In this document: positions 30,727 through 38,174 of the stretch, piece after piece | Layout of the letters: each line of letters begins with the position of its first letter | Position numbering within the stretch: position 1 is the first letter of the stretch | DNA from: Glo-17 sp964637835 | GTDB lineage: Bacteria; Krumholzibacteriota; Krumholzibacteriia; LZORAL124-64-63 | Length of the DNA stretch: 64,000 nucleotides | Assembly: GCA_964637835.1 (NCBI GenBank) | Contig: CAZWYF010000013.1 | Coordinates: 1-64,000, forward strand | Reading direction: 5' to 3' | Program-made: the position numbers and the translations under genes | The notes under the pieces: generated by a model | What the model was told of the DNA's origin: nothing | What the model saw: the letters and a program-made list of their open reading frames with translations, nothing else | Databases searched by the model: none

Positions 30727-31781
30727 GGCGTATCCCCTCCCACGCGGAGCAGATCCTCGATCAGGCGATGCCAGAACCTGCTCGGCGCATCCTGATCCAC
30801 CTGCCTCACGAGCTGGTCGGTGTAACGTCGGACGTGTGCCACCTCGCGGCAGAGCTGCACGAACCGGCCAACCTCCTCGCCGCTGGTCAGCGGAAAGGTC
30901 ATATCACACAGTTGGTCGCCATACAGGGCCAGATAGCCGAAGGAGCATTCGGCCATGGCCTGCAGCGCCGCCGGCCACGGGCGACGGAGTTTGTCGCGGT
31001 GCTGGCCGGCGACCACGTCGGCCAGCACCTCGGTTGCCCGGTCGATGAGGCGGCGGGGCGCCAGGGACTGGCGCAGCTTTACCCGCCCCTGATGCACCGT
31101 GAAGCTCAGGGCGCTTTCAGGAAACGCCGGCACTCGGCCGTTGCCGTGCATGGCCATGTGCAGGTCGCCGAGGAAGCTGATCACCGTGTGTTCGTCGGAC
31201 CCTTCCCACTCGTGATAGTCGTACACCGGCAGGCATCCGTTGGCCGGGTCGAACCATTCGCCTGTCTCATAGGCCCATTGCTGCTGCGGAAAGTAGATAC
31301 CCTCGGGGAATCCCATCTGCTCCAGCACGTCCACCAGGTACGCCAGCACCGGCCAGGGGGTCTCCGTCAAGGCATGGTCAATGTCGACGTCGATTCCCTG
31401 GTCGGTCATCCACTCATGCGACGCCCGGGCCAGCACGCCCAGGTGCAGGTGCTCTTCCTCACCGCCGCATGCCGGGCCTTTCGGCCGTTTCTTCGGGTCG
31501 GGGATCTGGGAGAAGAGCACCGGCCGCCGGCAGGGTCGTCCGGTCTGCCCGTCGAGCTGCGCCGTGTACCGCTGCCCGAAAGACCAGCCCTCGAGGTTCC
31601 CGCCCCACATAGGGCTGTACTCGTCGTTCGGCCCGGGTGAACTCGCGTATGGTGTCGGGTTTTCGATCAGCTCCCGAAGCGTCAGCGGGATCCCCGCCGA
31701 GTCCGGCAGGCCCTCATCGTACGGCTTCAGGTCCGACCGCCGCCGGTCAATGGCCTCCGCGATGGCTGCTCCGAGGCTCAT
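30714..31781 (-). CDS. uncharacterised protein of the ubiquitin-like cassette
   Basis: 355 residues from the ATG at 31781, which overlaps the previous stop by ATGA. No transmembrane segment. It contains GEEEHLHLGVLARASHEWM, an aromatic-rich acidic middle (YFPQQQWAYETGEWFDP, VYDYHEWEGSDEHTVISFLG) and a long helical C-terminal third. PRTRC cassettes carry a large protein called F of similar size next to B and ThiF, and this could be its counterpart. The sequence match cannot be confirmed by eye. Confidence 0.5.
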   Translation of the reverse strand: MSLGAAIAEAIDRRRSDLKPYDEGLPDSAGIPLTLRELIENPTPYASSPGPNDEYSPMWGGNLEGWSFGQRYTAQLDGQTGRPCRRPVLFSQIPDPKKRPKGPACGGEEEHLHLGVLARASHEWMTDQGIDVDIDHALTETPWPVLAYLVDVLEQMGFPEGIYFPQQQWAYETGEWFDPANGCLPVYDYHEWEGSDEHTVISFLGDLHMAMHGNGRVPAFPESALSFTVHQGRVKLRQSLAPRRLIDRATEVLADVVAGQHRDKLRRPWPAALQAMAECSFGYLALYGDQLCDMTFPLTSGEEVGRFVQLCREVAHVRRYTDQLVRQVDQDAPSRFWHRLIEDLLRVGGDTPCGI

Positions 31782-32170
31782 GCGGCCTCTCCCTGCTCGG
31801 CCGTATAGCACGTTGCGCACAGCCAAACGCCTTCGAGGTCTATCGACATCATCTCGCCGTCGGCCCATCGTCCGCACGCCTCGCACCGCTCATAGCCGCC
31901 CAGCCGCGAGGCCTCGGCCCCATGGCCTGGGCCATCCTCGGCTACCTGACGGGTCGCCCGGACGAACCCAACCACGGCCAGCCCTTCGAACAGCAGGTAC
32001 TGCCCCGCGAGGCCCCATGCTCCGATAGCGAATCCGAACGCGACCCACAGGCCGTTGCCGACCATCCAGGCGACGAAACCCATTGCCCGGCGATCCGCTC
32101 GAGGGCTGGTCACCAGGGCGGCTCCCGCGATGGCCAGGAACATGGCCGGATATTGGAGGGCCCACATCAT
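31778..32170 (-). CDS. membrane protein with C-terminal Zn ribbon
   Basis: 130 residues. Three hydrophobic segments (about 3-20, 30-48 and 52-70) are followed by a soluble tail with CEACG and CATC pairs 20 residues apart, a zinc ribbon. It sits inside the coupled ubiquitin-like cassette, with ATGA overlaps on both sides, so it may anchor or direct the system to the membrane. Not part of described PRTRC sets as far as I can recognise. Confidence 0.6.
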   Translation of the reverse strand: MMWALQYPAMFLAIAGAALVTSPRADRRAMGFVAWMVGNGLWVAFGFAIGAWGLAGQYLLFEGLAVVGFVRATRQVAEDGPGHGAEASRLGGYERCEACGRWADGEMMSIDLEGVWLCATCYTAEQGEAA

Positions 32171-32430
32171 GCGGTCTCCACGTCACGCCCGGCCGGATGG
32201 TTCGGACGCTCCAGCTCCGCCACCACCTCGTCAACCGTCCCCACCACATCCAGCACCGGGCCTTGGGCCACATACACGCTGCACCAGGCGCGGCGAAGGC
32301 CCATATCCACGTCCACGCCTCCGACTCGAACCGCCAGCACGCTGCAGGGGCGGACGGCCATCGAGCCGACATGCCGGTGCCCGCCTTGCGGATCCCTCAG
32401 TTTCAGTGTCACGAAGTCCATGCCGAGCAT
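32167..32430 (-). CDS. hypothetical beta-rich protein in cassette
   Basis: 87 residues (or 84 from ATG 32421). Beta strands such as VRPCSVLAVRVGG and a C-terminal helix (TVDEVVAELERP). Coupled to its neighbours. Not recognised. Confidence 0.5.
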   Translation of the reverse strand: MLGMDFVTLKLRDPQGGHRHVGSMAVRPCSVLAVRVGGVDVDMGLRRAWCSVYVAQGPVLDVVGTVDEVVAELERPNHPAGRDVETA

Positions 32431-32433
32431 TGC

Positions 32434-32664
32434 TCACCCATTCCTTCCGCATAGGATATTCAGTGCATTCTCTTCGATGCTCAGGATTTTCCCGGCGATC
32501 TCTTCGCCACTCCCAAGGACCGCGTATCGCTCGCCGCCGGCCGGCACCACGGTGCAGTGACGTTCCAGCCCGGGGGCCGGTCCGCCGTCCACCACGTGCA
32601 TGACGGTATAGGGGTTCGCGTGCAGCGTCCCGCCATCCTTGAGTGTCAACTCGATCGAAACCAT
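32434..32664 (-). CDS. hypothetical beta-rich protein in cassette
   Basis: 76 residues from the ATG at 32664, one base before the stop of the ubiquitin-like gene. Predicted beta barrel (VSIELTLKDGGTLHAN, RHCTVVPAGGERYAVL, ILSIEENALNIL). Not recognised. Confidence 0.5.
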   Translation of the reverse strand: MVSIELTLKDGGTLHANPYTVMHVVDGGPAPGLERHCTVVPAGGERYAVLGSGEEIAGKILSIEENALNILCGRNG

Positions 32665-32665
32665 C

Positions 32666-32833
32666 TCAGCCCTTCTTTCCGTAGGAGACATTGACCTTCC
32701 AGTCCGACCCGTCCTTGGTGAGCTTGGCGTTGCTCATCTCGGGGTTGGCCGCCTTGAGACTCTCGAAGACGTCCTTGGCATCCGCCCCCTCGGGGACCGG
32801 GTACTCCGTCTTGCCATGCTTGATCACCGCCAT
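32666..32833 (-). CDS. ubiquitin-like protein candidate (PRTRC protein C type)
   Basis: 55 residues. The start at 32833 overlaps the ParB stop (TGATG). It has a first hairpin with GKTEYPVPEGA, a helix with DVFESLKAANPE, then strands SNAKLTKDGSDWKVNVSYG, and ends in GKKG. PRTRC protein C, assigned to the prokaryotic ubiquitin family, has the same order (strand pair, helix containing a PE turn, strand pair, terminal G-x-K-G). The C-terminal Gly is what an E1 would adenylate. Shorter than the usual about 70 residues. Placed in the same operon as E1 and E2. Confidence 0.65.
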   Translation of the reverse strand: MAVIKHGKTEYPVPEGADAKDVFESLKAANPEMSNAKLTKDGSDWKVNVSYGKKG

Positions 32834-34230
32834 CACTTTCCGCCTTTCTTGCTCTCGCTGACATTCTTGGCCTTCTTCGCCTGCGCCTTGGCTGCCATGT
32901 CCACCGCCTCGGCCAGGCCCGGGATCGCCCGGATATCCACTACGTCAGGCAGCACCGTGGTCTGGTCGCCCACACGCACGGTCACCACGGCCTTCTTGAT
33001 ACAGGCCCCGTTCCGCTTGGACCCGTGGAGCTTGCCGCTGACGGCGATGACCGTCTTCACTGGCCGGAGGGTGTCCTGCAGCTCCACTCCGCCGTCCTCG
33101 CCCGACGAGGCTGCACGCTTCTCGTCTTCGGTTTTCTGGACGGGGTTGGGAATGTTTTTGGGGTTGGGCTTGTCGTGGGCGTCGGTGCCCGCTGTGCCGT
33201 CCTCGCCCGCCTGCGCAGTGGCCTTCGATGCGGTCACCAGCCCGGCCTCGGTCCAGAGCGTCTCCAGTGCGTCCTCGATCTTGGCCCGTCCGGAGGTGCC
33301 CAGCCCCTTGATGTCCGTGGCCCAGTGGGCGCCCTTCTTGTTTTGCCAGGCCTGCAGTTCGCGGACCGTGGTGATGGCCGGGTCGTGCTCGCGGAGGGCC
33401 GTCTCCACGATGACCGGCACACCCAGCTCCCAGATCTCCGTATCCAGGGCCTTCTGCTCAAGCTCTTCGCGGCGGGGCGTCTCGTCGTCGCCGGCGTCCG
33501 GTTCCCTCGGCGCGTCCCCCGTGGCGAACGGAAGTTCCCCGCCGATCTCGGCGTTCACCATCGCCCGGACCTGCTCTTCGGTGGCCACCGGCCCGTCGAT
33601 CGGCGCCACCTTCCGGGCCATGGACTCGCGCCGCCCTTCCGGCAGCTTCAGCAGCAGCCTCGCCTGGTGGATCGGCAGTGCGTTGCGGGCGCGAATCATC
33701 ATCGTCTGGACCTCTGCGGGGAGTTCCAGCAGGCTCCGCAGCCGCCGGACGGTGTCGGTGGAGCAGTGTTCCTCGGCGGCAATCTGCGCATCGGTGAGCC
33801 CCAGGTCGGTCAGCTTCTCCAGGCTCGCGGCCCGCTCGATCACGTTCAGCGGTTCGCGCAGGCCGTTCTCCGCCCGCACGATCCGGTGGATCTGCAGCGG
33901 CGTGAGGTCCTCGTAGACCTTGCACTCGATCAGACGGCTCTCGCCGTCGTCCCGGGAGAGCAGGGCCCGCAGACGTCGCTCACCGGCGACCAGCTCGTAG
34001 CGGCCCCGGACCTCATTGACGATCACCTCGTTGACCTGCCCCAGCTCGGCCATGCTCTCGCCGAGTTGCAGCAGGGGCTGATCGTCGAAGATGCAACGGT
34101 CGTTGCGGCCGTCGACGACGGTGATCTCCCCGGCCGGCAGGTGGGCGTGTTTCGCCGTCGGCAGCTTCTCGACGGGCGCTTTGTTGCGGATGTCCTGGTC
34201 CGGTGTGGTTTCAGCCTGCGTTGCGTTCAC
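32833..34230 (-). CDS. ParB-family protein (PRTRC ParB type)
   Basis: 465 residues from a GTG at 34230, nine bases after AGGAG. Residues 30-110 are the ParB N-terminal domain (LGESMAELGQVNEVIV, RYELVAGERRLRAL), 120-230 the helix-turn-helix region (LTDAQIAAEEHCSTDTVRRLRSLL), then a long acidic linker and a C-terminal beta-rich/helix domain with a KKAVVTVRVGD strand. ParB-related proteins are one of the two families that define PRTRC cassettes. No ParA and no parS cluster are apparent, so a role in partition is not supported. It may be a regulator or nuclease of the cassette. Confidence 0.8.
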   Translation of the reverse strand: MNATQAETTPDQDIRNKAPVEKLPTAKHAHLPAGEITVVDGRNDRCIFDDQPLLQLGESMAELGQVNEVIVNEVRGRYELVAGERRLRALLSRDDGESRLIECKVYEDLTPLQIHRIVRAENGLREPLNVIERAASLEKLTDLGLTDAQIAAEEHCSTDTVRRLRSLLELPAEVQTMMIRARNALPIHQARLLLKLPEGRRESMARKVAPIDGPVATEEQVRAMVNAEIGGELPFATGDAPREPDAGDDETPRREELEQKALDTEIWELGVPVIVETALREHDPAITTVRELQAWQNKKGAHWATDIKGLGTSGRAKIEDALETLWTEAGLVTASKATAQAGEDGTAGTDAHDKPNPKNIPNPVQKTEDEKRAASSGEDGGVELQDTLRPVKTVIAVSGKLHGSKRNGACIKKAVVTVRVGDQTTVLPDVVDIRAIPGLAEAVDMAAKAQAKKAKNVSESKKGGK

Positions 34231-34957
34231 GTTCGTTTTCTCCTGTCCTGGTGTCTGTCTGATCGATGTCCAGCTTCTCCATGCAGTGCACGACTCGCTG
34301 GTGTGTTTTGGTGTACGCGCCCCATTGGCCCCATACCTCGACGAATTCCTCGATATCGTGCTTGCGGATCCGGTAGACCAGCGGCTGCTCGCCATAGGCC
34401 TCCGTGCCGGGCTTGGCCTTGCCCTTGCGTTTGCGGTAACGGACCAGGGTCTTGCCTTCGCCCATGTCGCACGAGTCGATATGGTCCTCTCCCAGGCGAT
34501 TCACGAACGCCTGTACCTTGCCCTCGGCGAGAATCGTCCCGCCGATGGTCACCCCGCAGTGGGTAAGCTCGTGGTCCAGCAGGGCCGCCTTCTGACGGTC
34601 GGAGAGATCGGGCCATTGGTCGATGTTCAGCTCGACGAGGAAGTCCACACAGGGCTGGCTGCCCGCATTGCTGAGGAACTGCAGCAGGTTGTTGGCCTTT
34701 CGGGCCTTGCCGAGTTCGAGGCGGCCGTCGCCGTCGGCCTTCTTGCCGGACACCATCAGCAACAGGACCTGGGCCTCGCGCAGGTGACCGTGACGATCGA
34801 AGCGATCGATCAGGTTCTGGGCGAGTTCGCGGACAGCCGGCACGGCCAGTTCCATGGCCTTATCGCCCTGCTCCCATCGCCACCCAGGCAGATGCACCGG
34901 GACCGGGAAGTTCTTCGCCTCGCACTCGGCGAATAATCCGTCGATGAAGTCATTCAT
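34211..34957 (-). CDS. putative phage metallopeptidase (HExxH)
   Basis: 248 residues from ATG 34957, after AAGGGAG. The zinc-protease motif HELTH is at 129-133 in the context KAALLDHELTHCG, preceded by VELNIDQWPDLSDRQ, which matches the putative phage metallopeptidase family. The C-terminal region has a basic RYRKRKGKAKPG segment and a VEVWGQWG helix. It overlaps the ParB gene by 20 bases. The cassette lacks a recognisable JAB-type deconjugase, so this peptidase could fill that role, but that is speculative. Confidence 0.7.
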   Translation of the reverse strand: MNDFIDGLFAECEAKNFPVPVHLPGWRWEQGDKAMELAVPAVRELAQNLIDRFDRHGHLREAQVLLLMVSGKKADGDGRLELGKARKANNLLQFLSNAGSQPCVDFLVELNIDQWPDLSDRQKAALLDHELTHCGVTIGGTILAEGKVQAFVNRLGEDHIDSCDMGEGKTLVRYRKRKGKAKPGTEAYGEQPLVYRIRKHDIEEFVEVWGQWGAYTKTHQRVVHCMEKLDIDQTDTRTGENERERNAG

Positions 34958-35238
34958 CAATGCGCTCCCTTCGTGCTCGGGGAAGTCTGCGAGCCTGCAG
35001 CCGCCAGCCCCTTTTCCGTCAGGCACCAGTGCCAGCACATCGTGTCTCCGATCCGGCTTTCGGGTACCCGGGCGATCAGCCCCCGGCGGATCAAGCCCTG
35101 CATCGTCCGAAACGGCACGCGGTCTCGGAGGGATCCCATCGACAGCAGCCTCGCGTCGCCCAGGCCCGATCCGATCACCGTCGCCCCGCGATTCATGATT
35201 CGCAGATAGGCCAGCATGTTGGCCGTCGGTCTTTTCAT
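34957..35238 (-). CDS. winged-helix regulator-like protein
   Basis: 93 residues with a winged-helix pattern (RTMQGLIRRGLIARVPESRIG then a strand WHWCLTEKGLAAAG), similar to small MarR/PadR-like wings. Overlaps its downstream neighbour by TGATG. Possible regulator. Confidence 0.6.
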   Translation of the reverse strand: MKRPTANMLAYLRIMNRGATVIGSGLGDARLLSMGSLRDRVPFRTMQGLIRRGLIARVPESRIGDTMCWHWCLTEKGLAAAGSQTSPSTKGAH

Positions 35239-35474
35239 CGCTGACCGCCCTTCACCAGGTCCGCATCGTCGAGGTCCACTGCCTCGCAGAACGCCGCCAG
35301 CAGCTGCACGTTCGGCAGGATCAGCCCGGTGGCGAGTTTGTCGGCGATCTCCGCGTTATGCGGCGGCCGCGCCATTGCCCGGGCGGTCTGCGCCAGCACG
35401 CGGATTCGCGCGACAACTTCACGTTCCATCTCATCCCAGTTGGCCTTCGCCAGTTGTGCCATGGTCGTTCTCAT
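35235..35474 (-). CDS. small hypothetical early protein
   Basis: 79 helical residues from the ATG at 35474. The frame continues upstream but loses protein-like composition. ARPPHNAEIADKLATGLILP suggests a compact helical domain. Function unknown. Confidence 0.5.
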   Translation of the reverse strand: MRTTMAQLAKANWDEMEREVVARIRVLAQTARAMARPPHNAEIADKLATGLILPNVQLLAAFCEAVDLDDADLVKGGQR

Positions 35475-35541
35475 GGGCGTGTTCAAATCCTTCCCGTTTG
35501 GTTCTTCGTGCTCTCTGTGGCAGATGTGTTCAGGGGGCAAT

Positions 35542-35961
35542 TCATATCGCGCCCTCCTCCAGTTCGTCGTATTGCGGATTCGCCAGGCCCTCGGGCGTGG
35601 CCCTCTGCCAGCGGCGTTTGCGACGGGCCCGATCGAGCATGTCGGAGTCTGCCAGCATCTCCGCCGTAGCGGCGATTGCCTCGCGGGTCGCCGCGGCGGG
35701 GATCCGTCCACAGCCCCCGACGGCCGAAAGCCCGCTGGCCAGCTCGTACAGGTCACACACCGTCCAGCCGTCGTCATACGACACGGCGACGGCGACGAAA
35801 CGCCAGTCGTCCGGGGCGGTGGGGATATCGACCACGATCCCAGTGCGCACGTCTCCACCCTGTTTGGGATCGAGACGAAATGTGACTCCCTCGCCCGCTT
35901 CGGGCAGCCGCGTTCCGCTCGGCAGGCGACGCGACGGGCGGGGGATATGTCGGCGGGGCAT
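35542..35961 (-). CDS. hypothetical early protein
   Basis: 139 residues from the ATG at 35961. Beta strands GIVVDIPTAPDDWRFVAVAV and a C-terminal Arg/acid-rich helix. Not recognised. Confidence 0.5.
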   Translation of the reverse strand: MPRRHIPRPSRRLPSGTRLPEAGEGVTFRLDPKQGGDVRTGIVVDIPTAPDDWRFVAVAVSYDDGWTVCDLYELASGLSAVGGCGRIPAAATREAIAATAEMLADSDMLDRARRKRRWQRATPEGLANPQYDELEEGAI

Positions 35962-35963
35962 GA

Positions 35964-36440
35964 TCACGAGGCACCCCCTCTGCTCTCTTTGTGCCCTCTG
36001 TGGCCACGCTGTTTCTGCAACGCCCGCCAGGCGTCGCTTTCGACAATCGGGTCGGCCCAGGCGACGCCGTCGGCGTCCACTCTCAACTGCCAGAACGCCT
36101 CCTGCCCGGCGATCAGCCGCGGGCCGTCGGCGCCGTGCTCGATCGGCTGCAGCATGCTTCCGTCGGGCCACACGTAGCACGCCGGCAGTGTGGTTCCGGG
36201 CCCCGGCGACTGTCCCACGCAGCCTCCCCCGTTGGGCGTCCACGCCGTGCATCGCTCGCAGGCCCGGGCGATGGGGATTCGCCGCAACCGGGCGTGTGGC
36301 GGGGTAACCGTGAACCGTGGCTGGAACGCCATCTGGTGGACCGTGGCTTCGGCCCGGGGCGTTCCGGGGACCGGGGGTTTGCGTCGGCCGTAGAACTCCC
36401 TTGCATCCTGGCCCGGCGTGGTGGCGGTCTGCTGACTCAT
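35964..36440 (-). CDS. hypothetical early protein with Cys pair
   Basis: 158 residues from ATG 36440, coupled to its upstream neighbour by ATGA. It contains a CERC pair and a further Cys in a Gly-rich loop (NGGGCVGQ), then FWQLRVDADGVAWADPI. Not recognised. Confidence 0.5.
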   Translation of the reverse strand: MSQQTATTPGQDAREFYGRRKPPVPGTPRAEATVHQMAFQPRFTVTPPHARLRRIPIARACERCTAWTPNGGGCVGQSPGPGTTLPACYVWPDGSMLQPIEHGADGPRLIAGQEAFWQLRVDADGVAWADPIVESDAWRALQKQRGHRGHKESRGGAS

Positions 36441-36724
36441 GCCCGCCCCCCTGCGTTCTCGGCGGATTCCGCCGGCGGGGCTTCGCTGACCACCGATGGG
36501 GCCCAGTCGCTGTTCCACCGCAGGATACTCAGCTCGGTGCTCCCGCCTTCCGGCAGGCCCACTTCCACCAGGGTCTGTCTCATCGCCATCAGGCCCACTT
36601 CCACCAGGGTATGTCTCATCGCCAGCAGGATCCACACCGACCCGTCGGCGAACGTGAATCGCGTGCCGACGGGCGTCCGGGCGTGGATGTATCCCGGGCG
36701 TCGTCCGTGGATCACCGCCGACAC
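36437..36724 (-). CDS. small protein with internal 12-residue duplication
   Basis: 95 residues. MRHTLVEVGLMA is followed directly by MRQTLVEVGL, encoded by a 36-bp tandem repeat (36554-36625). The start overlaps the upstream gene by 13 bases. Function unknown. Confidence 0.55.
   Translation of the reverse strand: MSAVIHGRRPGYIHARTPVGTRFTFADGSVWILLAMRHTLVEVGLMAMRQTLVEVGLPEGGSTELSILRWNSDWAPSVVSEAPPAESAENAGGRA
36554..36625. repeat. 36-bp tandem duplication
   Basis: Units 36554-36589 and 36590-36625 differ by only a few bases and duplicate 12 residues in frame. Confidence 0.8.
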
Positions 36725-37041
36725 GGGGCACCGTCCCTGGCCGCCAACTTCCGGCCTTTGCTTTCGTCGATCTCATCGGGGGCGATGAAGCCGCCATCGC
36801 GGCGGGGCACCATCACCGGCAAGGGCGTCTCGGCCCCCGGCCGGGCGTCCCATTGCACCTCGACGCTGTCGGATCGGTCGCATCGCCGCACGCTCACGAC
36901 CACGACGGTGCAGACGGCGACGATGGCCACAATGCACCACGCCAGGTCATGCCAGATCGTGCGCCGCCATCGTGAGGGGGGGCGGCCTGTGCGGTACGAT
37001 CCCCCGGGGACGTGGTTCCATCCTTCTCGGTGCTCGGACAT
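36712..37041 (-). CDS. single-span membrane protein
   Basis: 109 residues. A short basic N-terminal tail, one hydrophobic segment (about 35-51, IVAIVAVCTVVVVSV), then a soluble acidic/basic domain. Possible membrane anchor. Function unknown. Confidence 0.55.
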   Translation of the reverse strand: MSEHREGWNHVPGGSYRTGRPPSRWRRTIWHDLAWCIVAIVAVCTVVVVSVRRCDRSDSVEVQWDARPGAETPLPVMVPRRDGGFIAPDEIDESKGRKLAARDGAPCRR

Positions 37042-37243
37042 GCCGGGCTCCTTCCCGTCATGGGGCGACGGCCGGCGGAGACCGTCGCCCCTCGCCTGGT
37101 GCTCCTGGCTCCCCGGCCGCCGTCCGCCCGGCTGCCGGATCTTCGCCCGCTCGCGTGGGGGTATTCCGTGTCCTGCGTTGCGTTGTTGCGGGAGGCCGTC
37201 GGGGTTGCGTGGCGTGCGATTCCGGTCGACCTCCCGCTGTGGT
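37042..37243. other. 202-base gap in early operon
   Basis: No convincing gene. An open frame here (37247 downward) overlaps the preceding gene for half its length and has poor composition. No clear promoter or terminator is visible. Confidence 0.4.
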
Positions 37244-37537
37244 TCAAAGCATGTTGTGTTTCTTGAGGTAGGCGAGGGTCGCCGGCTTCATCCGCGCCGT
37301 TCGGGGCCGTTGCGGCTCTCCGCCTTCGGGGGCCATGAAGTCGGCCAGGTCGGTCGGGTGGATCCGGATTCGCCCCCCCACCCGGATGATCCGCAGCCGT
37401 CGGCCGTGGACGCCGGTGGTGTAATACCGGCGGAGCGTCGGTTCGCTCACCCGGAGCAGATCACGGACCTCGGCGGTGGTCATCAGCCCGTTGAAGGCGC
37501 TCTTGGCCTTGCGTTTGGTGTCGATCGTCGTGCTCAT
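37244..37537 (-). CDS. MerR/excisionase-like helix-turn-helix protein
   Basis: 97 residues from the ATG at 37537, seven bases after GGAAGGA. The N-terminal HTH (LMTTAEVRDLLRVSEPTLRRYY) and the following IRVGGRIRIHPTDLADFM wing are typical of excisionase/MerR-type proteins. It could be the excisionase or an early regulator. It lies far from int, which does not favour Xis. Confidence 0.7.
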   Translation of the reverse strand: MSTTIDTKRKAKSAFNGLMTTAEVRDLLRVSEPTLRRYYTTGVHGRRLRIIRVGGRIRIHPTDLADFMAPEGGEPQRPRTARMKPATLAYLKKHNML

Positions 37538-37911
37538 GGCGTGTCCTTCCCGTCGTTGCCTCTCTGCTCTGTCTGCGCTTTCTGCAAAAAAATCCGACCG
37601 GGGCGGGGCCGGCGTGCGCCTCCGAATGCCCGCTGGGGACACCCGTTCCCGCCCTCGGGTCGGCTTCGGTTGGTTTCGTCGTTCCACTCATTCACCTTCG
37701 CGCTCACATCGTCATCGCTGAGCACGTCGATGGTTCGGTCGCATTCATCGTTCCATCCGCGATACCAGGCCCGCCGGGCCATCCGGGCCGGTTCACCGGT
37801 CCCGCTGATGGGGCAGTCCTGCACGGTTCGCGTGCCGCGCCGGGCCCGTCGGCCGTCGCGATAGGCTTCTTCCAGCAGTGCATCGAACGTCGCCTCGTGC
37901 AGATCGGTCAT
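37534..37911 (-). CDS. hypothetical early protein
   Basis: 125 residues from the ATG at 37911, after GGAGAG. Helical N-terminus (EATFDALLEEAYRDGRRARR), a YRGWNDECDR turn and a Pro/Gly/Arg-rich C-terminal tail. Not recognised. Confidence 0.5.
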   Translation of the reverse strand: MTDLHEATFDALLEEAYRDGRRARRGTRTVQDCPISGTGEPARMARRAWYRGWNDECDRTIDVLSDDDVSAKVNEWNDETNRSRPEGGNGCPQRAFGGARRPRPGRIFLQKAQTEQRGNDGKDTP

Positions 37912-38174
37912 GGTCTCTCCCCGTCGAGTTGCTCCGAAATCCGGCGGCAAAGGTCCGAGTGGGGCTTGTCCTGCCCGGTCGGCCACACGCTCGGGCAGGA
38001 CATGCTGCACACCAGTTCATGCGCATCCCGCAGGAGATCCCGCTGGCGATGGAGTGTTCGCCTCATTTCCGCCATCTGTCGGGCGATGTCATCGGGCGTG
38101 CTCATGGTGACGTTTCGCAGTTCGGCGCCGAACTCCCCGTCGCGGGCCGCTAGTCGCGCGTCGTAGTAATTCAT
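37908..38174 (-). CDS. small helical early protein
   Basis: 88 residues, coupled by ATGA. The middle is a long helix (DIARQMAEMRRTLHRQRDLLRDA) followed by a short Cys-containing segment. Not recognised. Confidence 0.5.
   Translation of the reverse strand: MNYYDARLAARDGEFGAELRNVTMSTPDDIARQMAEMRRTLHRQRDLLRDAHELVCSMSCPSVWPTGQDKPHSDLCRRISEQLDGERP

Noticed and set aside
32833..34230. Plasmid-type partition system (parABS)
   Set aside because: No ParA ATPase and no cluster of parS-like repeats is visible, and the protein is better explained as the ParB member of a PRTRC-type cassette.
33025..34566. Rightward 513-codon frame opposite the ParB gene
   Set aside because: Antisense to a ParB protein with clear motifs; no ribosome binding site or recognisable domain.
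36894..37247. Minus-strand 117-codon frame as an extra early gene
   Set aside because: Overlaps half of the membrane-protein gene in another frame, and is Ser/Arg/Pro-rich with no ribosome binding site.
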